Positions 22,810-36,500 of a stretch of 64,000 bases of DNA are shown piece after piece. The DNA lies in contig CM074759.1 in the NCBI GenBank assembly GCA_037355855.1, positions 1,736,001-1,800,000 on the forward strand. The letters run 5' to 3'. Under the pieces are notes generated by a model. It was not told where the DNA came from, did no database searches, and saw nothing but the letters and a program-made list of their open reading frames with translations. A program made the position numbers and the translations under genes. This stretch comes from Pseudo-nitzschia pungens (lineage: Eukaryota > Bacillariophyta > Bacillariophyceae > Bacillariales > Bacillariaceae). Each line of letters starts with the position of its first letter. Positions within the stretch are counted from its first letter, which is position 1.

Positions 22810-24055
22810 CTTGATCGAAAAAATTAGGTTGCCGCGTTGGAAATTCGGATTTCAGAGATTGTGAGCAATCGGAGGGGAGCGACCCACGCAACGTACTTCC
22901 AAAGAACGCACTCGATATTTCGTGCTTTCGAAGGTTTTACTTTTGCATCGACATCGAAAAATCGAAAGGGCAGCCGATGCGGATATACGGCACCGTACTG
23001 ATGTTCGCAACAGAGCTGTCAAGCACGATGGATGATTCATTGAGATTCCACATTCCACGGCTGACTTTTTCGTGATTGTGGTAGATCATTTCTGATGTGG
23101 AAACACGCGTCAGTTGCATCGTAGGTCGAATCGTACGCACTTGTAGAGGTCGTACAAGTAAGTTACGGTAACTTATTTTGTAGCCACTTTCGAGTGAGTC
23201 ACAGTTGTTGATTGAAAACAATTGTTGCGTACAGTTTATTCCAATTATTTATCGGTAGTTGTGCTGATGAAGAATTCCTTCCTTTCGGCGATGTTCCGAA
23301 AGATACCGTACTAATCCATGTACGATCCTGTCGGACAGGGGAAAAGAAGCAGGAATCAATCTTCGGTATCCAATTTTGAGCATGGGGCGGAAAAAAATAT
23401 CAGGAAGATTTTTTTTCTCTCGGCATCTTCTTGCGATTTCCTGAGGGGGTTGAATTTTTCAGATTGAATACTGAATAACTTACTGCACACAGTCATTCTC
23501 TTAACTTACTAAGTTACTGTACTACGTATTATCGTAAACGTAAAGTCGGACTGAAACCAAAATCTATGAAAAAGTTGAGCAAAATAGATTCCCATTTTCC
23601 CATCACGCCTGAAAATGAGTTTTGCCGTCGGACCCTGGTCCAAAGGACGTATTTTATGAGTAAGGTATGAATGAACCTTACAGTAACTTAATTATTACTA
23701 CTAATTACTACTATTAATTACTGTATCACGCGGTAAACCTTACGGAAGACCTGGAATTCCGCAGTTTGTGGAAACACTTCGTTATCAACAAGCCCCGAGG
23801 CGAACACCACGACAGTCAGTTATTGTTGGGTAGCACAACGTCACCTTGCCTACTAGTATTCTCTCATTAAAACAGCAGTCAGGTATCAATAGGCAATTTG
23901 CCAAAATAATGCAACGATGAAGTTAGTAGGTGTGCGTACTACAGCTAGTATCGTATAAATATCTGAGCTAAGGTGGCGATTGTCGAGCAATTGTGATGGC
24001 ACTAAAGCAATATCGAAATTTTCACTACAACTATATCTCCCCGTTGCTTGGATTT
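22810..24055. other. Intergenic region, no supported gene
   Basis: 1.2 kb between the small plastid protein start and the SET gene stop. Contains the GTAAGTTACGGTAACTTA and AACCTTACGG words at 23155-23180 and 23680-23745. No coding or RNA gene is seen. The promoter of the plastid protein must be at the left. Confidence 0.5.
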
Positions 24056-27000
24056 TCAGCGGCTGTAGCGATCTCGCCGTCTGCTATCCTCGTAGTTGCT
24101 TTCATAAGAATAATTGTAGCCCTGTAAACGTCGCAAATATTCGTCGCTGCCATCAAATGTACGCCTTCGCCTTTCTTCTCGTCGAGACGACGACTCGTGA
24201 CGGCGTCGCTTGCTGCGACGTTCGTCTACGCGATAATAGTCGTCGGGATCGGAACGGGAATTCAATCTATGTTCGTAGTCGTCGTCAACTCGACGATTGT
24301 ATCCATCTCTGTCACTACCTCTATCAGCGAATTCCCTGCCTCGGCGGTTGTAGTCCTCTTCTTGCCTCCTAGATCCATATGCGTTTGAGTCGTCTGGGTA
24401 CCGTGAATTATAGCGATCATGTCTCTCGTAGTCGTCGCGGTATCTGTCGTCAGCACTCGTCCTACCGTTGGTGAACTCGTCGTTGTACTGTTCATAATCA
24501 TATCCTCTATGATTCGAAATCTTTCTTGATGAATAGTCAGATTCCCTTTCTTGCGACCATCCATCGTGTTCCTCGCCATAAAATCCATCGTTCTGACGAG
24601 TGCGATAGATTTCATTGCCATATTGATACCGAGCACGATCATTGCTGCGAGAATTGTATGCATCTTCTCCGTATTGATCATACCGACTTTGACTATCACC
24701 ATTTCTACTACTCGAGTTCTGTGGAGAGAAGTTTTTCTCCGATTCGCTCGCCCCTCTGCGATCGAATGAAAGATTTCTTTGCCCCAATTCGTCGTTGTCA
24801 TCAAACCTTCGATTGGAATGATCACCCATGTCACATGAATTGCGATGGATGAAATAATCATCTCTCACAGTGTACTCATTCGAATCACGGTAAAGCTCCC
24901 TCTCGCGCCTCTGCTCAATTGAGTATTGGTCATTATATGACCGTTTGGGATGCACTATAGCTTTAGACAAAGGTGACCTAAGATCATCTCCGCTTCTAAA
25001 ATCGGACTGATCTCCCTTAGCGCCCATTGAAGATGGACTTCGAACATGATGACCTGGTGAACGGCACAAATCTGAGAAAGCTTTTCTCTTCGAGGAAGGG
25101 CCCTCTTTGCTAGTGACATGAGTGCCATTCTTCCGACCGTTACTTCTATCTTTGTTAGGGCTTAGGCTCAGAACAACATTTTTCTTCGCTTGGCTTCCAG
25201 ATCTTTTTCCTCCTCTTTTTCTCCAGCATTGCCTGTTTCATCTTATCCGAGATAAGAGAAGTTCCTCCAGTTAAGGAAGGTTGGGGTTTCTTGGGTATGG
25301 CGTTCTTTTTTGGAATAACATTCGTTTTTTTCGTCGAATCTTTCTTTTTAGGAATGGATAATACTGAGTTCGTTTGATCGGTTGCTTTGGTACACTCATT
25401 TTCAATATCACTGTGTTCGGAGCGCACTGCTTCATTCTTTCTTTTTAAAGAACCATCTGAAGAGCTGTGATCTGAGTCTTTCAAGGTTTCAACTTCTCCT
25501 TCAGACTCGATCTCAGTATTCATGATCGTCATCGACGTCGATGTTTTCGTCATCGTCATCGTCATTGTCATCTTCATCTTCATCTTCAGAACTTATTTCA
25601 TCGTACAATCCCTCGTCGTCGTCGTCGTCGTCGTCGTCGTCATCAACTACAACTTTCAACCTTTTCTTTTCGAGTTCCTTGCGGCTGGTATCAGAATCGT
25701 CATCTTTCGTAGTTGATTCGTTTGGCTGCGAAAGGTGACAAGCAGCCTTCTCTTGTCTCTGGCTTGCTTTAAATTTCTTCAATTTCTTCAACTTATCCGA
25801 CTTGGATACCTCTTGCGTTTTCCTCTTCTAAATCGTCACCTTCAGCAATAGAGGGTAGCTGGGATTTCGAAGGAGCTCTTTGTCTTGATTCAGAAGTATG
25901 TGTATGCAATGGTGCGATTCGATGTGATCGCTCTTCTAACCAGACATCGTTCTTACTTTGAGTCTTCACAAAGTGAAACTTTATCTTTTTCGAGTCCGAG
26001 GCTATATCCACAACATTGGCAATACTCCATTTTTCTTTCACTGGCCGAAGGACATCAAAACGAGCTAAAAAAGTGGTGAACAACAGTTTGAGGACATGAT
26101 ATTTCAGCAGGCAACAGAGAACTCTTGGAATGAAAATATACGTACTTCCAATCTTAAACTCTGTGATGTTGTATGATGATTTAGAAATTTGATCGTTGCT
26201 CATATCCGTTGACGGGAGCAAATTCTTTTCCATATCCTTTTGTTTCACACTCCCATCGGCTTCCACACAAGCATCCGTTGTCTCGTCCCAATCATCTTCC
26301 GGCGCGTCGCAGGACGCGGGATTTAGACCCCATTTATGATCTGAACATACAAATTTCTTTGAGAGCATGTCGATGTCGACATGCCAAGGAATCTTCCTCC
26401 ATTTTTGACACTCTGGATTTTCGCATTGTATCCAATTGGATACAGCTTGCGCCGGGCGTCCGTGATCAACGCTAGACAGAAGGCCATTCGGTGAATCCTT
26501 TTCGACAGTTGAAGCATCTGTTCCTAATTCACGTAACACATCCATCAAATTCCAATCGTCTCCAGTAACAAGGAAGTCTAACACTGGAGATCCTATTGGA
26601 AGCCAAAGTTCGGAAGCTTTCTCGATGTAATTATCCTCTTTGTCCACAAACACCTTTCGTAAATCATCAGTCCATGGATTGCCTCTTTTAAATGGGTCCT
26701 TGAACCATTCGACAAGCTTTGGACGAGTACTTGACTGGTAGGAAGTTCTTGTGCCCGTGGCGGAATTGCTTCCTTTCGTTGTATCTACTGTCCAGCAACC
26801 TGACATCGAAGGTAATAGAGCACATCCCAGAAAATCGGGTAAACCTGGTTTCTGATCAATGCCGGCATTGTACCATTGTAAAAGCTGTGACAGTACATAA
26901 TCACCTTGATAGTCGACGACAACTTCACTTATGATATCTTCAGGTTCACAGACATTGGATCTCTTGACTTCTTTGGGATTGTTTTATTCTCTTTTCATTT

Positions 27001-30000
27001 TCGTCGTTCTCGTCATTATCGTGGACGATACTATTAGAATCTCCTTCAATAGATTCTTCTTTTACCTCCATAACAGAACGCGGGACAGCATTACCCACCT
27101 CCCTTGCATAAACTTCAATAGGAGTCGACTGCAAAGATTCATATGGTACCAACCGGAAAAACGTGCTGGTCCGTCTATACATGAGTAGCAAATCAGCAGC
27201 CTTTTCCATCTTGAATCGTTTGTTGTAGTTGTTTAACCAGGGCTCAGCTATCTCGAGATCATTCTGGTCCGCTTCATCGTCTGAATCGCAACCTTCAATC
27301 GTATTTATCATGCCATTTAGGACAAACTTTATGGCATACCGGATTTCTGCTTCGCTATTTGACGTTGAAATGCAACCAATTTTTTCAGCTCGCCGTCTTT
27401 TTCTCTCCGCTCTTTCTTTTCTTCGTTTCGCTTCGTCTCGGGCTGACGCTCGTTTATTCTTAATCTCTGTTGCCATATCTCGTATCCCATCAAGGAGTGT
27501 TGCCCTAAACTCTGCAAGAGCCTCGTCAAGATGTTGCCTTCCTTTTTCGGGAGACATGGGAAGCTCGATATCAACCCCTTCTTCCCATGGTGTCCCAAAG
27601 CCATTCAATGATGAATATTTGGATTCTATCTGCTTGAGATTTGACCACAAATCAGGACTCACACATATTTCCTTTTGAGCCATTCTCATGAGAGTTCGAA
27701 CAATTCCATTTTCATGATTCCACATCCATGCGACGACGTGCTCGTCGGGCATTATAGTCAATGGTGAATGGGCCAGCTCGCGAAGTTCCGCTGTAGACTT
27801 AAGTTCGTCCGATGAAAGATTTGTTTGTTGCTTTCGCAACAATTCTTCTCTGTGGCGGTCGAGTACGCGACCAACACGACTGAGAGCTTGCGTCAGCTGT
27901 TGAATTCTTTGTTCCATCGCGGTCACTCCTTCGGCGTCTGCTGCCTGGAATGATATCTTCTTAATTTTGGATTGTTCCACACCTTCGGTTTCGTCTTTCG
28001 ACTTTGTATTCGTTGGTTCTTTGGGCTGTGAACAAGTTGTCGACTGCTTCCCATCCTTCAATTCGGATATTCTTTTGAGTCTCTGTTGCTCGAGAAGGGC
28101 TTTTTCTTTTCCTCCATTCTTTTCCCATTCTGCATGAGCTTGTTTTTTCCAGTGCTGCTTCATGTCGTCACCAAAGCTGTTCCATCGGGACGAGGCGATC
28201 TTCTTCATTTCACGTTCGATTTCGCCGCCGGTCATTTCGGCGTTTTTGTCTTCCTGCAACAATTGCGATATTATGGATTCTCGATTCCGTTTCAAAAAGT
28301 AAAAATAAGGGGGATCTGGTTTGCAACCCTTCACGGGTTTGTCGTCGATGGATTCCGACGTTGCATCGTGATTCTGGCTTGCGTCTTTCGCGGTGGCAGC
28401 TGCGTCCGTTCCGCCTTTTTTGTCGCTTGCCCCGGAGTCGGCAGTGTTGTCTTTGTTGTCGTTCGAAACCTGATTCGAAATCAGAGCGATTGGCAGCGCT
28501 CGACGCTCGTACTCGATATACCGCAAAATGTCGGCGACAACGGTGCGGAGCCAGATGGGAACAAAGTCCATGGAATCCAGCGAGGAATGCTCAAAATCCA
28601 GGTTTGTTGCCTTTCGCCGGTTCACACTCACGGCCCCAAATGCCGCGGTCTGGAACCCGTGGCGCTCTAAAATGGCCACGTCGTCGTCGGACATGACTTT
28701 TTTGGTGCATCCCTTGATCAGCTGCGCCAGACGGACGGCGATCGGGGAATTTCGATTCAGCACTTGCTGGTAGCAATCGGCGGTGGCAAAATGCAAAAAC
28801 GAGCCCCTGCAATGCCACTGTCCGCACAAGCAGACCGCTGCCTGGTACTCGTGCAAGGATTCCGTCACGGCGTTGTAGTCGAAGGTTACCTCGTCGCCAA
28901 TCGTCAGCTCGCGGAGTGTCGTCATGGCCAGTGTTAGTTTTCCATTCACGGCAGCCACCCGGACCTCGCACGACGGATTGCAACTGTGCGACAGCATGGA
29001 TCCGTACCCGGATTTTCTGGACGCGTCGACAAACAGCAGGCCGTAGCCCCTGGGATCTTTCTGGGGCCGCTCGAGAGCCATGTTGTAAAAGTCGGGCAGG
29101 CGGGGTTTCAGGTTGTTTCTCTGCTGAATCAGGGATATCGCGTCCATCTTCTCGCCCCACCGCCACGATGGATACACCTCCCCCCGGTAAAACGTCACGA
29201 GGCGGTTCGGCTCGATCTTGGGACTCAGCACGATGGATCCGTGCCCCTTCGGATGCACGCGAAAAAAGTCGTGGCCCATCGACTCGATGGCCCGTCTCAG
29301 GGTCCTGGCCGCGCATTTGAGCCACTGCGGCCCCGTCTCTCGAATCTTTTTGGTGAGGGCCTTCCCCAGCAGCGTGGTGCTCCATTGCTCCGTCGTGGTG
29401 GGGTTCTTTTGGTCCAGGGACGATTCGGTATCCAGCGGCAGGCCTTCCAGGATGCGGGCGGCGTTGGCCAGATTGTAGGCCAGATCGACGGGGCACGCGT
29501 TGATGGCGGGCAGGAGCCATTTTTCGACAAAGGTGAGCACGGTGGTCTCGTCGAATCTGGTTTCGAGACAGATCGAAATGTTTTTGCGGGTGTAACAGTC
29601 CATGCCCCAGACCGGTTGCTCGACGATCTCCGGTTTGGACGAGTCGGAGTCGCCGTTCTTGGTCGAGACCACCTGTTCCCCGACCTTTTTCATCCCGCTC
29701 TCCCAGTTGGCGCTCCGGAGTTCTTTTTGCTCCAGAACAGCCATTCTCGGTCATGACGCGATCCTGCACCGCAATCAGCAAGGATTGCATGGACGCCGCC
29801 ACCTGGGCCTTGATGACACCATCGTCTTTCGACAGGGCCCGGGCGGCTCTTTCTTGTTCGTTGATGTTGTCGTTTTTGTTTTTGTTGTGTCTATTGGTAT
29901 TGCTAGCATAATCGTTGTCGCGTTCGCGTTCGCTCAGCATGGTTTTCATCCATCCCTCGCTCTGCCCCGTGTCGTTGTATGTGTACGAGAGACCAATGAA

Positions 30001-31933
30001 GCTGTCTTCCAGGCTCGTTCGCAGCTCGTACGTCGCGATGCGTTCGTCGAGCTCGGAGAGACCAGCACAGACCGCATCGGTCGTGAGTCGTTTGTACTGC
30101 CGCTCGGGAAACGCTGTTGCGGTTGTCCCACAAAAGAACAAAAAACAAAAACAAAAAAACGCCAGAGAAACCGAATTTGGAATGCGTGAGACCACAAAAC
30201 TCCAAACAAAACGTTTCCTTCGGATTGCCACTACGGAAACACCTCTCGTCTCGTCTCGTCTCGTCTCGTCTCGTCTCGTCTCGCGAAGAACCGAACCGAA
30301 CGGAACGGAGCAGAACCCACCTTTTTTCCTCCAGCTCTTGCCCTGCATCGCCGCCTCCCTGTTTTCCGTCGCCTCGATGACCCCCGTGAACAATTGGGCA
30401 TCGTTCGCCAGTTCCATCTCCTGCGACTGTCGCCTCCCGGTTTTCTGGTAGATTTGTTCCATGGTCGACTTTATTTTTTCGGCGGCGTTGCTGAGCGTCC
30501 CGGGGGTTCCGTCGTCGTAGCTGCTCGAATTCCGGGCGACGGCCGTGTCGCACATGCCGATCACGTCCCTCCGGAACAATTCCCAATGGATGCCGATCGG
30601 GTGCTTGAGCGTCGTCGCTGGAGTTGTAGTCGCAGTCGCAGTGGAACCGGACAATGAAGACGACGACGACGACGATTCCTCGTTTTTTGGCATCGTTTGC
30701 CGCCGATCGAGAATGTACCGACCCTGCTCCAGTCGCCTTCGCAGCACGACAAAATTATACGGGGGACGACACGGAAAGGCGACCCCACTTTTGCGGTTGT
30801 CCTTTGTGTCGTTTCCGTCGTTTGTCGTGTTTGCGGTATGGTTGTCGGAGGCCGACGGCGGCGACGACGACGACGACGACGAGGCTGTTTCTGTTTCTGT
30901 TTCTGCTGTTGCATCGTAGCGCTCGTCGAATTCCGGCGGAATGTCGTGTTCCGAGAAAAAATGGTAGACGTCCAGTTTTTGCAACTGCATCAGTTTCCGT
31001 TCGAATTCCCTGCGGTGTTTTTCAAACATGGCCAGCCCGTTGCCACCACCACCACCACCACCACCATAGTCGGTCGCTGTCGATTTTCCCCGTTTTTTGC
31101 CATTGGTGCTGCTGCTGCCGTTGCTATTGCTGCCGCCGTTGCTGCTTCCTCTGGCGGTTGCGGAAGACGCTTTCCCATTGCCTCCGCCCGCCGTCTTTTT
31201 CTTTTTGGACGACGCGGTGGCCGCCGCCGAGGTGTTCGCTTTCTGTGATTGGGCTCCGACATTCGCGGTCGCCACTCCCGTCGCCGTCGCCTGTTTTCGT
31301 TTCCGCCGCTGCCGGGAATCCCCCGTCATTCCCTCTTGCGCCGCCGTCGTGTAGTGCAGCTCGCACCGCGGAACGCCGGTCAGCTTTCCCCCGAGCACCA
31401 GGTCGATGTCGTACAGAAAGGCGTGCCCGTTCCGCGGCGCATCGGACGGAAAGCCCGGATTGGGATAGGATCTGGCGACCCGCGAGAGATCTCCCTTGTG
31501 ATCGCTGAGCCTGCCCTTTTGGCTGCGTCGTCGGGGGCGCGGAACGTGTGGCGTGCGGCGTGGAACGTGGGACGTGCGAGCGGAACGGAACCGAAACGGA
31601 ACCGAACCGAAACGGAACGAACCGTGTTGGCGACGGAACAGAACGAAACATTCAATTCAATCCAATCCAAGTCAATTCAATCCAACGAAAAGACAAGTAT
31701 GATGGTCGGTGACTGGTGAGCAAACTTGTGAAAGAAACAGGGGTCCTATCTTCCTAGCTTCCTTTCCTCGTTCCTCTGTTGATTCGTTCCAACAATCCAG
31801 AAACGACAACACAATGCATGCATGAATGAATGACTTACATTCCCAGGATCCGAGCAAGATCGCCACGCCTCAGGATTCGATCTTTTTCCGTGCTCTGAAC
31901 CGTTCCACTCCCATCACCTGCTCCGTCTCCCAT
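24056..31933 (-). CDS. Very large SET-domain histone methyltransferase with HMG-like, CW zinc-finger and Tudor-like domains (five +1 frame breaks)
   Basis: One gene reconstructed from exons 31839-31933, 30321-31522, 26146-30113 and 24056-26064 (introns 31523-31838, 30114-30320, 26065-26145). Dropping one base at each of five sites (29745, 26966, 25809-25810, 25519-25520, 25179-25183) gives an uninterrupted 2422-aa frame. About 715-875 is a SET domain (GYGSMLSHSCNPSCEVRV, GDEVTFDYN) with a post-SET CLCGQWHCRGSF; this arrangement is closest to plant ATXR3/SDG2-type H3K4 methyltransferases. About 1026-1106 is HMG-box-like (PPYFYFLKRNR, KKQAHAEWEK). About 1656-1710 is a CW zinc finger (WIQCENPECQKWRKIP..FVCSDHKW), which reads methylated H3K4. 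About 1755-1815 is Tudor-like (EKWSIANVVDI..RIAPLHTH). The tail is acidic and then Arg/Asp/Ser/Tyr-rich. A nuclear chromatin writer-reader is inferred. The upper half could be a separate gene only if the breaks are real. Confidence 0.8.
30244..30283. repeat. (TCTCG)8 pentanucleotide repeat in SET gene intron
   Basis: Eight perfect TCTCG units inside the intron at 30114-30320. Confidence 0.9.
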
Positions 31934-33200
31934 CTTTGTTGAAACCGATGCCGGTCGGCAGCATCTACGGTAATTAGTCGGTAGTCGTAGTCCGTTGTCG
32001 CGGTCCGCTGTCGAGGGGGGAGGTGTGTGGTGTCGCTTGCTGGCGTCGACTGTGCAATAGTGGCTTTGTTGGGTACGAGTAGTCTGCGGTACCGGTATCC
32101 CGTGCACTTCGAATAGAGCGTACCGGTATAGCGATGTCGTCGATGGTGTAAAAGAGTGTTTGATCCGAATGTCCCACTCTCACGCAACGCAACGCAACGT
32201 ATCGAATCGCTGCTACGATTTCCTGTTTCCAATACTAAGCCTTACAACGGTGTTATGGATAACGTCCTTGGAAAATCGCCCCAGGAAAAAAAAGAAATAA
32301 TAATAATCATACCTCTAATCAAAAATACCGTATACTCGGACGCTAACTTACTTCATACGGTAATTACTGGTAGGTATTTTGAGGCATCAAAAATCAGCTT
32401 GCACGGTTGGATCGGGCGCGCGCTTTTTGGTTTTAAATACGCTCGCTCATCACTCGGTGAGTGCAAATCAAACATCATCGAAGAATCATACGGTAATAGA
32501 AATCCCAACAACCCGAAGAAAACCCAAAAAGCCTCGTTTCTTTTTTTTTTTTTTAAATTCATTCCTTATGCTCCGGAAGTTTTTAACCGATGGGTTGGTT
32601 TGTTTTTTACGGTATGAGATCTTGGGACACACCTTTGATTCAATGGGTAAGCTTACTTGTACCGTACCGTAATTACTTATGTACGCAGGGTAAAAATACT
32701 CCTATCGGTGAGAGTAGTACGAGTAAGGTTACCGGTATGTATCCGCAATAGTAACAAATAGGTGTCATAGTAGAAGCTCATAATACTCAATACCGTACTA
32801 ATGATGATCATCATCTCATCTTCCATCTCTTAAAACGTTGGATCTTGTCTCTTTTCTTCCACATGCTTTCACGATTGATTGCGCTATGATTGGTTTGCAG
32901 AACGGACAGTCAACTCCATTCATTTTTAAAATAAATTAACCGTACCAGTTAGTAGTAGAAGAAGATGACTTCGCATCGTAAGTTATCGCACAAGTACAGA
33001 CACAACAACATCGCGTTGTGAAGTTCACAACAAAGTCGGAAAAATACTCATTACCGTACGTAGTAGTATTACTTCGTATTACTACTATTGTTTATGGATA
33101 GAGTTTAGTTAGGACTGCATCGAAGGTCCGACGAGCGAACGAAGGAATCAATCAATCGATCGATCGATCAAAAAGACTGTCATCTTTCGTCGTAGTATGG
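31934..33200. other. Intergenic between SET gene and retrotransposon
   Basis: 1.27 kb with no supported gene. It includes the SET gene promoter at its left edge, a poly-T tract near 32540, and tracts of tacggtaattac and accggtat words (32340-32365, 32660-32740). A cgatcgatcgatc run lies near 33157-33169. Confidence 0.5.
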
Positions 33201-33205
33201 TAGAT
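33201..33205. repeat. Element 1 target site duplication, left (tagat)
   Basis: Same five bases as 49043-49047, directly outside the left LTR of element 1. A 5-bp duplication is usual for Ty1/copia integrase. Confidence 0.85.
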
Positions 33206-33491
33206 TGTTGAATTCAGCAGGATATCTACGAAAACCTTAAAGAGCACAATTAACTCTGTTGGTTAGATACAAGTAATTAAACTATGGGTGTGTGAATCGA
33301 GTGGATATCCTGGACAATCATCCTTGGGCATGTTCTGCAAACTCATGATGTGGTGAGCTGTTGTTCTGATTACGTCATTGATTCTTATTCATGTTGCTGA
33401 TTATTGCCCGGTCATTCTCCTCATACCTTCCGTACCTATATGTCAATATCCTTCTTGTCTATTGTCATCCACTTCAGGCACATCTCCAACA
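33206..33491 (-). repeat. Element 1 3' LTR
   Basis: 286 bp, TG...CA ends, copy of 48757-49042 with no difference noticed by eye. It is the 3' LTR because the element reads on the minus strand. The gag-pol stop at 33542 lies 50 bp inside it. Confidence 0.9.
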
Positions 33492-33541
33492 CACTCCTGC
33501 TATTCGTGGACATAACAGATATGTATGCCCGCGATTAGTAC

Positions 33542-36500
33542 TTAGTGATTTGCCTTCCTTTTCGCATATTCGCTTTGATATGCCGTGTATTGGGCCTCAC
33601 TCACCCCCATGATGGCGTTTCTAAACTTCCGGAAAAGGGATCCTTGTAAGGGCTTTGTAAAATAGTCCGCCAGCATCTCTCCTGTTGGGCAATACTGTAC
33701 CGATATATTTCCCTTCTTAACCTGGTCAGTTATTAGGAAATAGCGGATGTTAATGTGACGTGTGCGCTTTGTACTAGATGATTTACCATTCATCTCCAGC
33801 CTCATAGCGCTTGTATTGTCTTGGTTCAGGATATTTTGCTTCCCAAGGTAGATATCAGATTTATCTCTATCGATGACTTCATGTTCCACCTTGGCTGCAT
33901 ACCCCTGCCACTCAAGATAATAGTGACACCACAGGTTATATGGTAGGGTATCGTCGACCCCAACCAATTCTGCTTCTGTTGAACTCTTAGTGTTCAGTTT
34001 CTGTTTGGTGGACACGGCGAGAACTGCTCCTTGTCCAAATGTGAGCACACCCCCGGTGTGACTTCTCATGTCTGAATGGACAGCAAAGGATGCATCCACA
34101 TACCAGTATGCATTCCCGGTGGTGTCCCATCCAAGCACTAGTGGGAGAAATATGGTCTCTCGAACGTATCCAAGGACGCGCCGTAGCTTCTTCCAATCAT
34201 CCTTGTCCGGGTTAGCAACCCGTGTGCAGAGGAATGCTATGGCTGTTTGTATGTCTGGGCGTGCCCTCTTGCTCGCGAAGAGGAGTTGGGCAACGTGTTT
34301 GTGGAAAGTGTCGGCGTCCTTTCTTCCCAGTCTATCCCCTTCGGGGTTGGTCTTGAAAAGATGGTCGGACGCTGGTGTTGGTATAACTCTTGTTTCAATG
34401 AGGTCGTGTGGTAACTCACTCATGATCCCTTCAAGATAATCAAACATGCTAAACTTCACCTTCCCGTCTTCGCTGTAGTCAATAGTCATCCCAACGTAGT
34501 CATGGATCTTCCCGCGCGTAACCGTTAATGGTGATTCGATACCAAACACCCTGTTCAGGTCGTCCAATACTGCTGTCACTATGTTCGGATTCTTGTGAGA
34601 GATCTTGAGATCATCAACGTGCCACACGATGGTGCACTGGTCCCCATCAATCATCTTGTTTGCTGTGCACGTGTCGTATGGGTTCAACTCGAAACCCCAT
34701 TCGATCAGTTGTCCGGACAGACGTTCCCAGAATAGGAGAGCCGCCCTGAGGGTGCCATATATAGCCTTGTCTGCTTGTGTGTAGAGGACTTTGTGGCCGT
34801 TCCGCTCCATCATATGTTTTCGGTACACGTCGGGATCAATCCTGGCCAGAAGCTCAGCCATTGGTCCGTCGAAGCGAATGTGCACCACCTCTCCCTCTGG
34901 CATTGGAGTTTGTAGGAAGGCTCCGGGTATGTCTGCTGTTGCCACATCCCGGCCCTCTATAGCATCGATAAGACATGTTAACATGAGACCATGGAGAGAT
35001 ACAGTGGGTGAGTAGGTGTCCTCTCGGGATATGAAATCTCGCTGTGACCGGCCGTCGGCACACCCTCTTGCTTTGATTTTCCCACAGCGCTTGCGTTTTA
35101 GGAACATGAGGTAGGGGAGCGCCCGCTTGATCTCCTCTCGCGTCAGGTCTTTGATGCTGACTGGGTGTACAACCTTTCGTTCGTGTAGCTGCTTTAACTC
35201 TGTGAGAACTGCCTCTACACCGGCGGTTCCGAAGAGCTTCAGTCCTGCCTTCACTCCATATTGTTTTGTGACGAGTGAGGCATCTATGTTATTGTACGAT
35301 GCAATTGCATTGGCGATGAACACGTATTGTGCGTGTTGGGTCTCCAGTTGCTTGACAGCATGGTCCAGTCCCCCGGTGAACACACTAGAGTGATGGGAGA
35401 CGTGTGCGCGGTGGTGAATACTTGCCTCGTAACCCTCCGCTGCTCCAAACTTGTTGTGTCCACGCGTTACTCTGGGTCGGAGCACCATTCCGCCGGTGCT
35501 GCTGTCATCGTTGTTGTTGTTGTTGTTATGTGTAGCTTCTGTATTCATGCTGCTGTGACTGCTGTTGTCTTCTGCTTCCTCCGGGTCCTCGAGCGTAGTG
35601 TCATCCTCGTTGGCTTGCTCGTCAGGATTGGGGTCAGTAGGCGTGTCACATGCATTGGTGTCATTTTCCCCTACATTGTTATGCGTTGTGCGGGTATGCT
35701 CGCTCCCGTTCGCCACGCTGGACGATTCAACGGACGAGCTGTCCCCGTCTTCCACTGTGGTCCCTTGGTCCTCGGTCTCACTTTCTGCGTTGCTGACCTC
35801 ATGTGACTCGACAATGGCCTCTTCTCCATGGTTGATGTCGTCATCTTCACCGACAGGTTCCTGTTGGTCATTATCAACGCGGATATCGACTAGTTCATCC
35901 TCATCGATTGACCCGGTAAGATCAGTCGCGACGGTCGAGTCATCGTCGGGGCGGAAGGAGTGATCCGAGGCCCCGTCATCGGTTCCAATGGACTCAGTGT
36001 CTATGTCTAGAATGGTTGTCTCACCATCCTTGTTTCCGAATATCACACCGATTGGGGCGTTCTGTTCTGCGGCGATTTGTTCCACCCTGGAGATTACCGT
36101 GTCCGTGAGGTGAGCGCCCGTTGCGGTTTGTCGGCGGATGCACCGACCAGTCCGTAGATCAAAGAGGTACATTGCTCCACTGCGATCTCCGGTGGGCCGC
36201 AGATAGATTGCATCGCGTGCCCGTGGGGTCATTGTATTGTCGCTGGCATCCTCATGACCTAGCACGTAGTCACCGAACTGAAACTTGCAGTGCTTAGTGG
36301 CGTCAAGGCGCACACCGGTCATGAGCTGTCGCGGGGAAATTGTAGCTGACACTCCTACTTTGTTGCACCAGTTGTTCAGCCAAAAGATTGCTGCAGCCAC
36401 CATGTCGATGGTCATTCGGCGCGGAAGGCGTTTGAACGGCACCGAGGCAAACAGGCATCGGATTCGTTCCTTACAGGTTCTGTTATCTCGTTCCACATAT

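Noticed and set aside
32156..32672. Plus-strand ORFs of 97-153 aa between the SET gene and element 1
   Set aside because: Low-complexity, Phe/Lys-rich translation from AT-rich DNA with no domain; overlapping frames are equally open.
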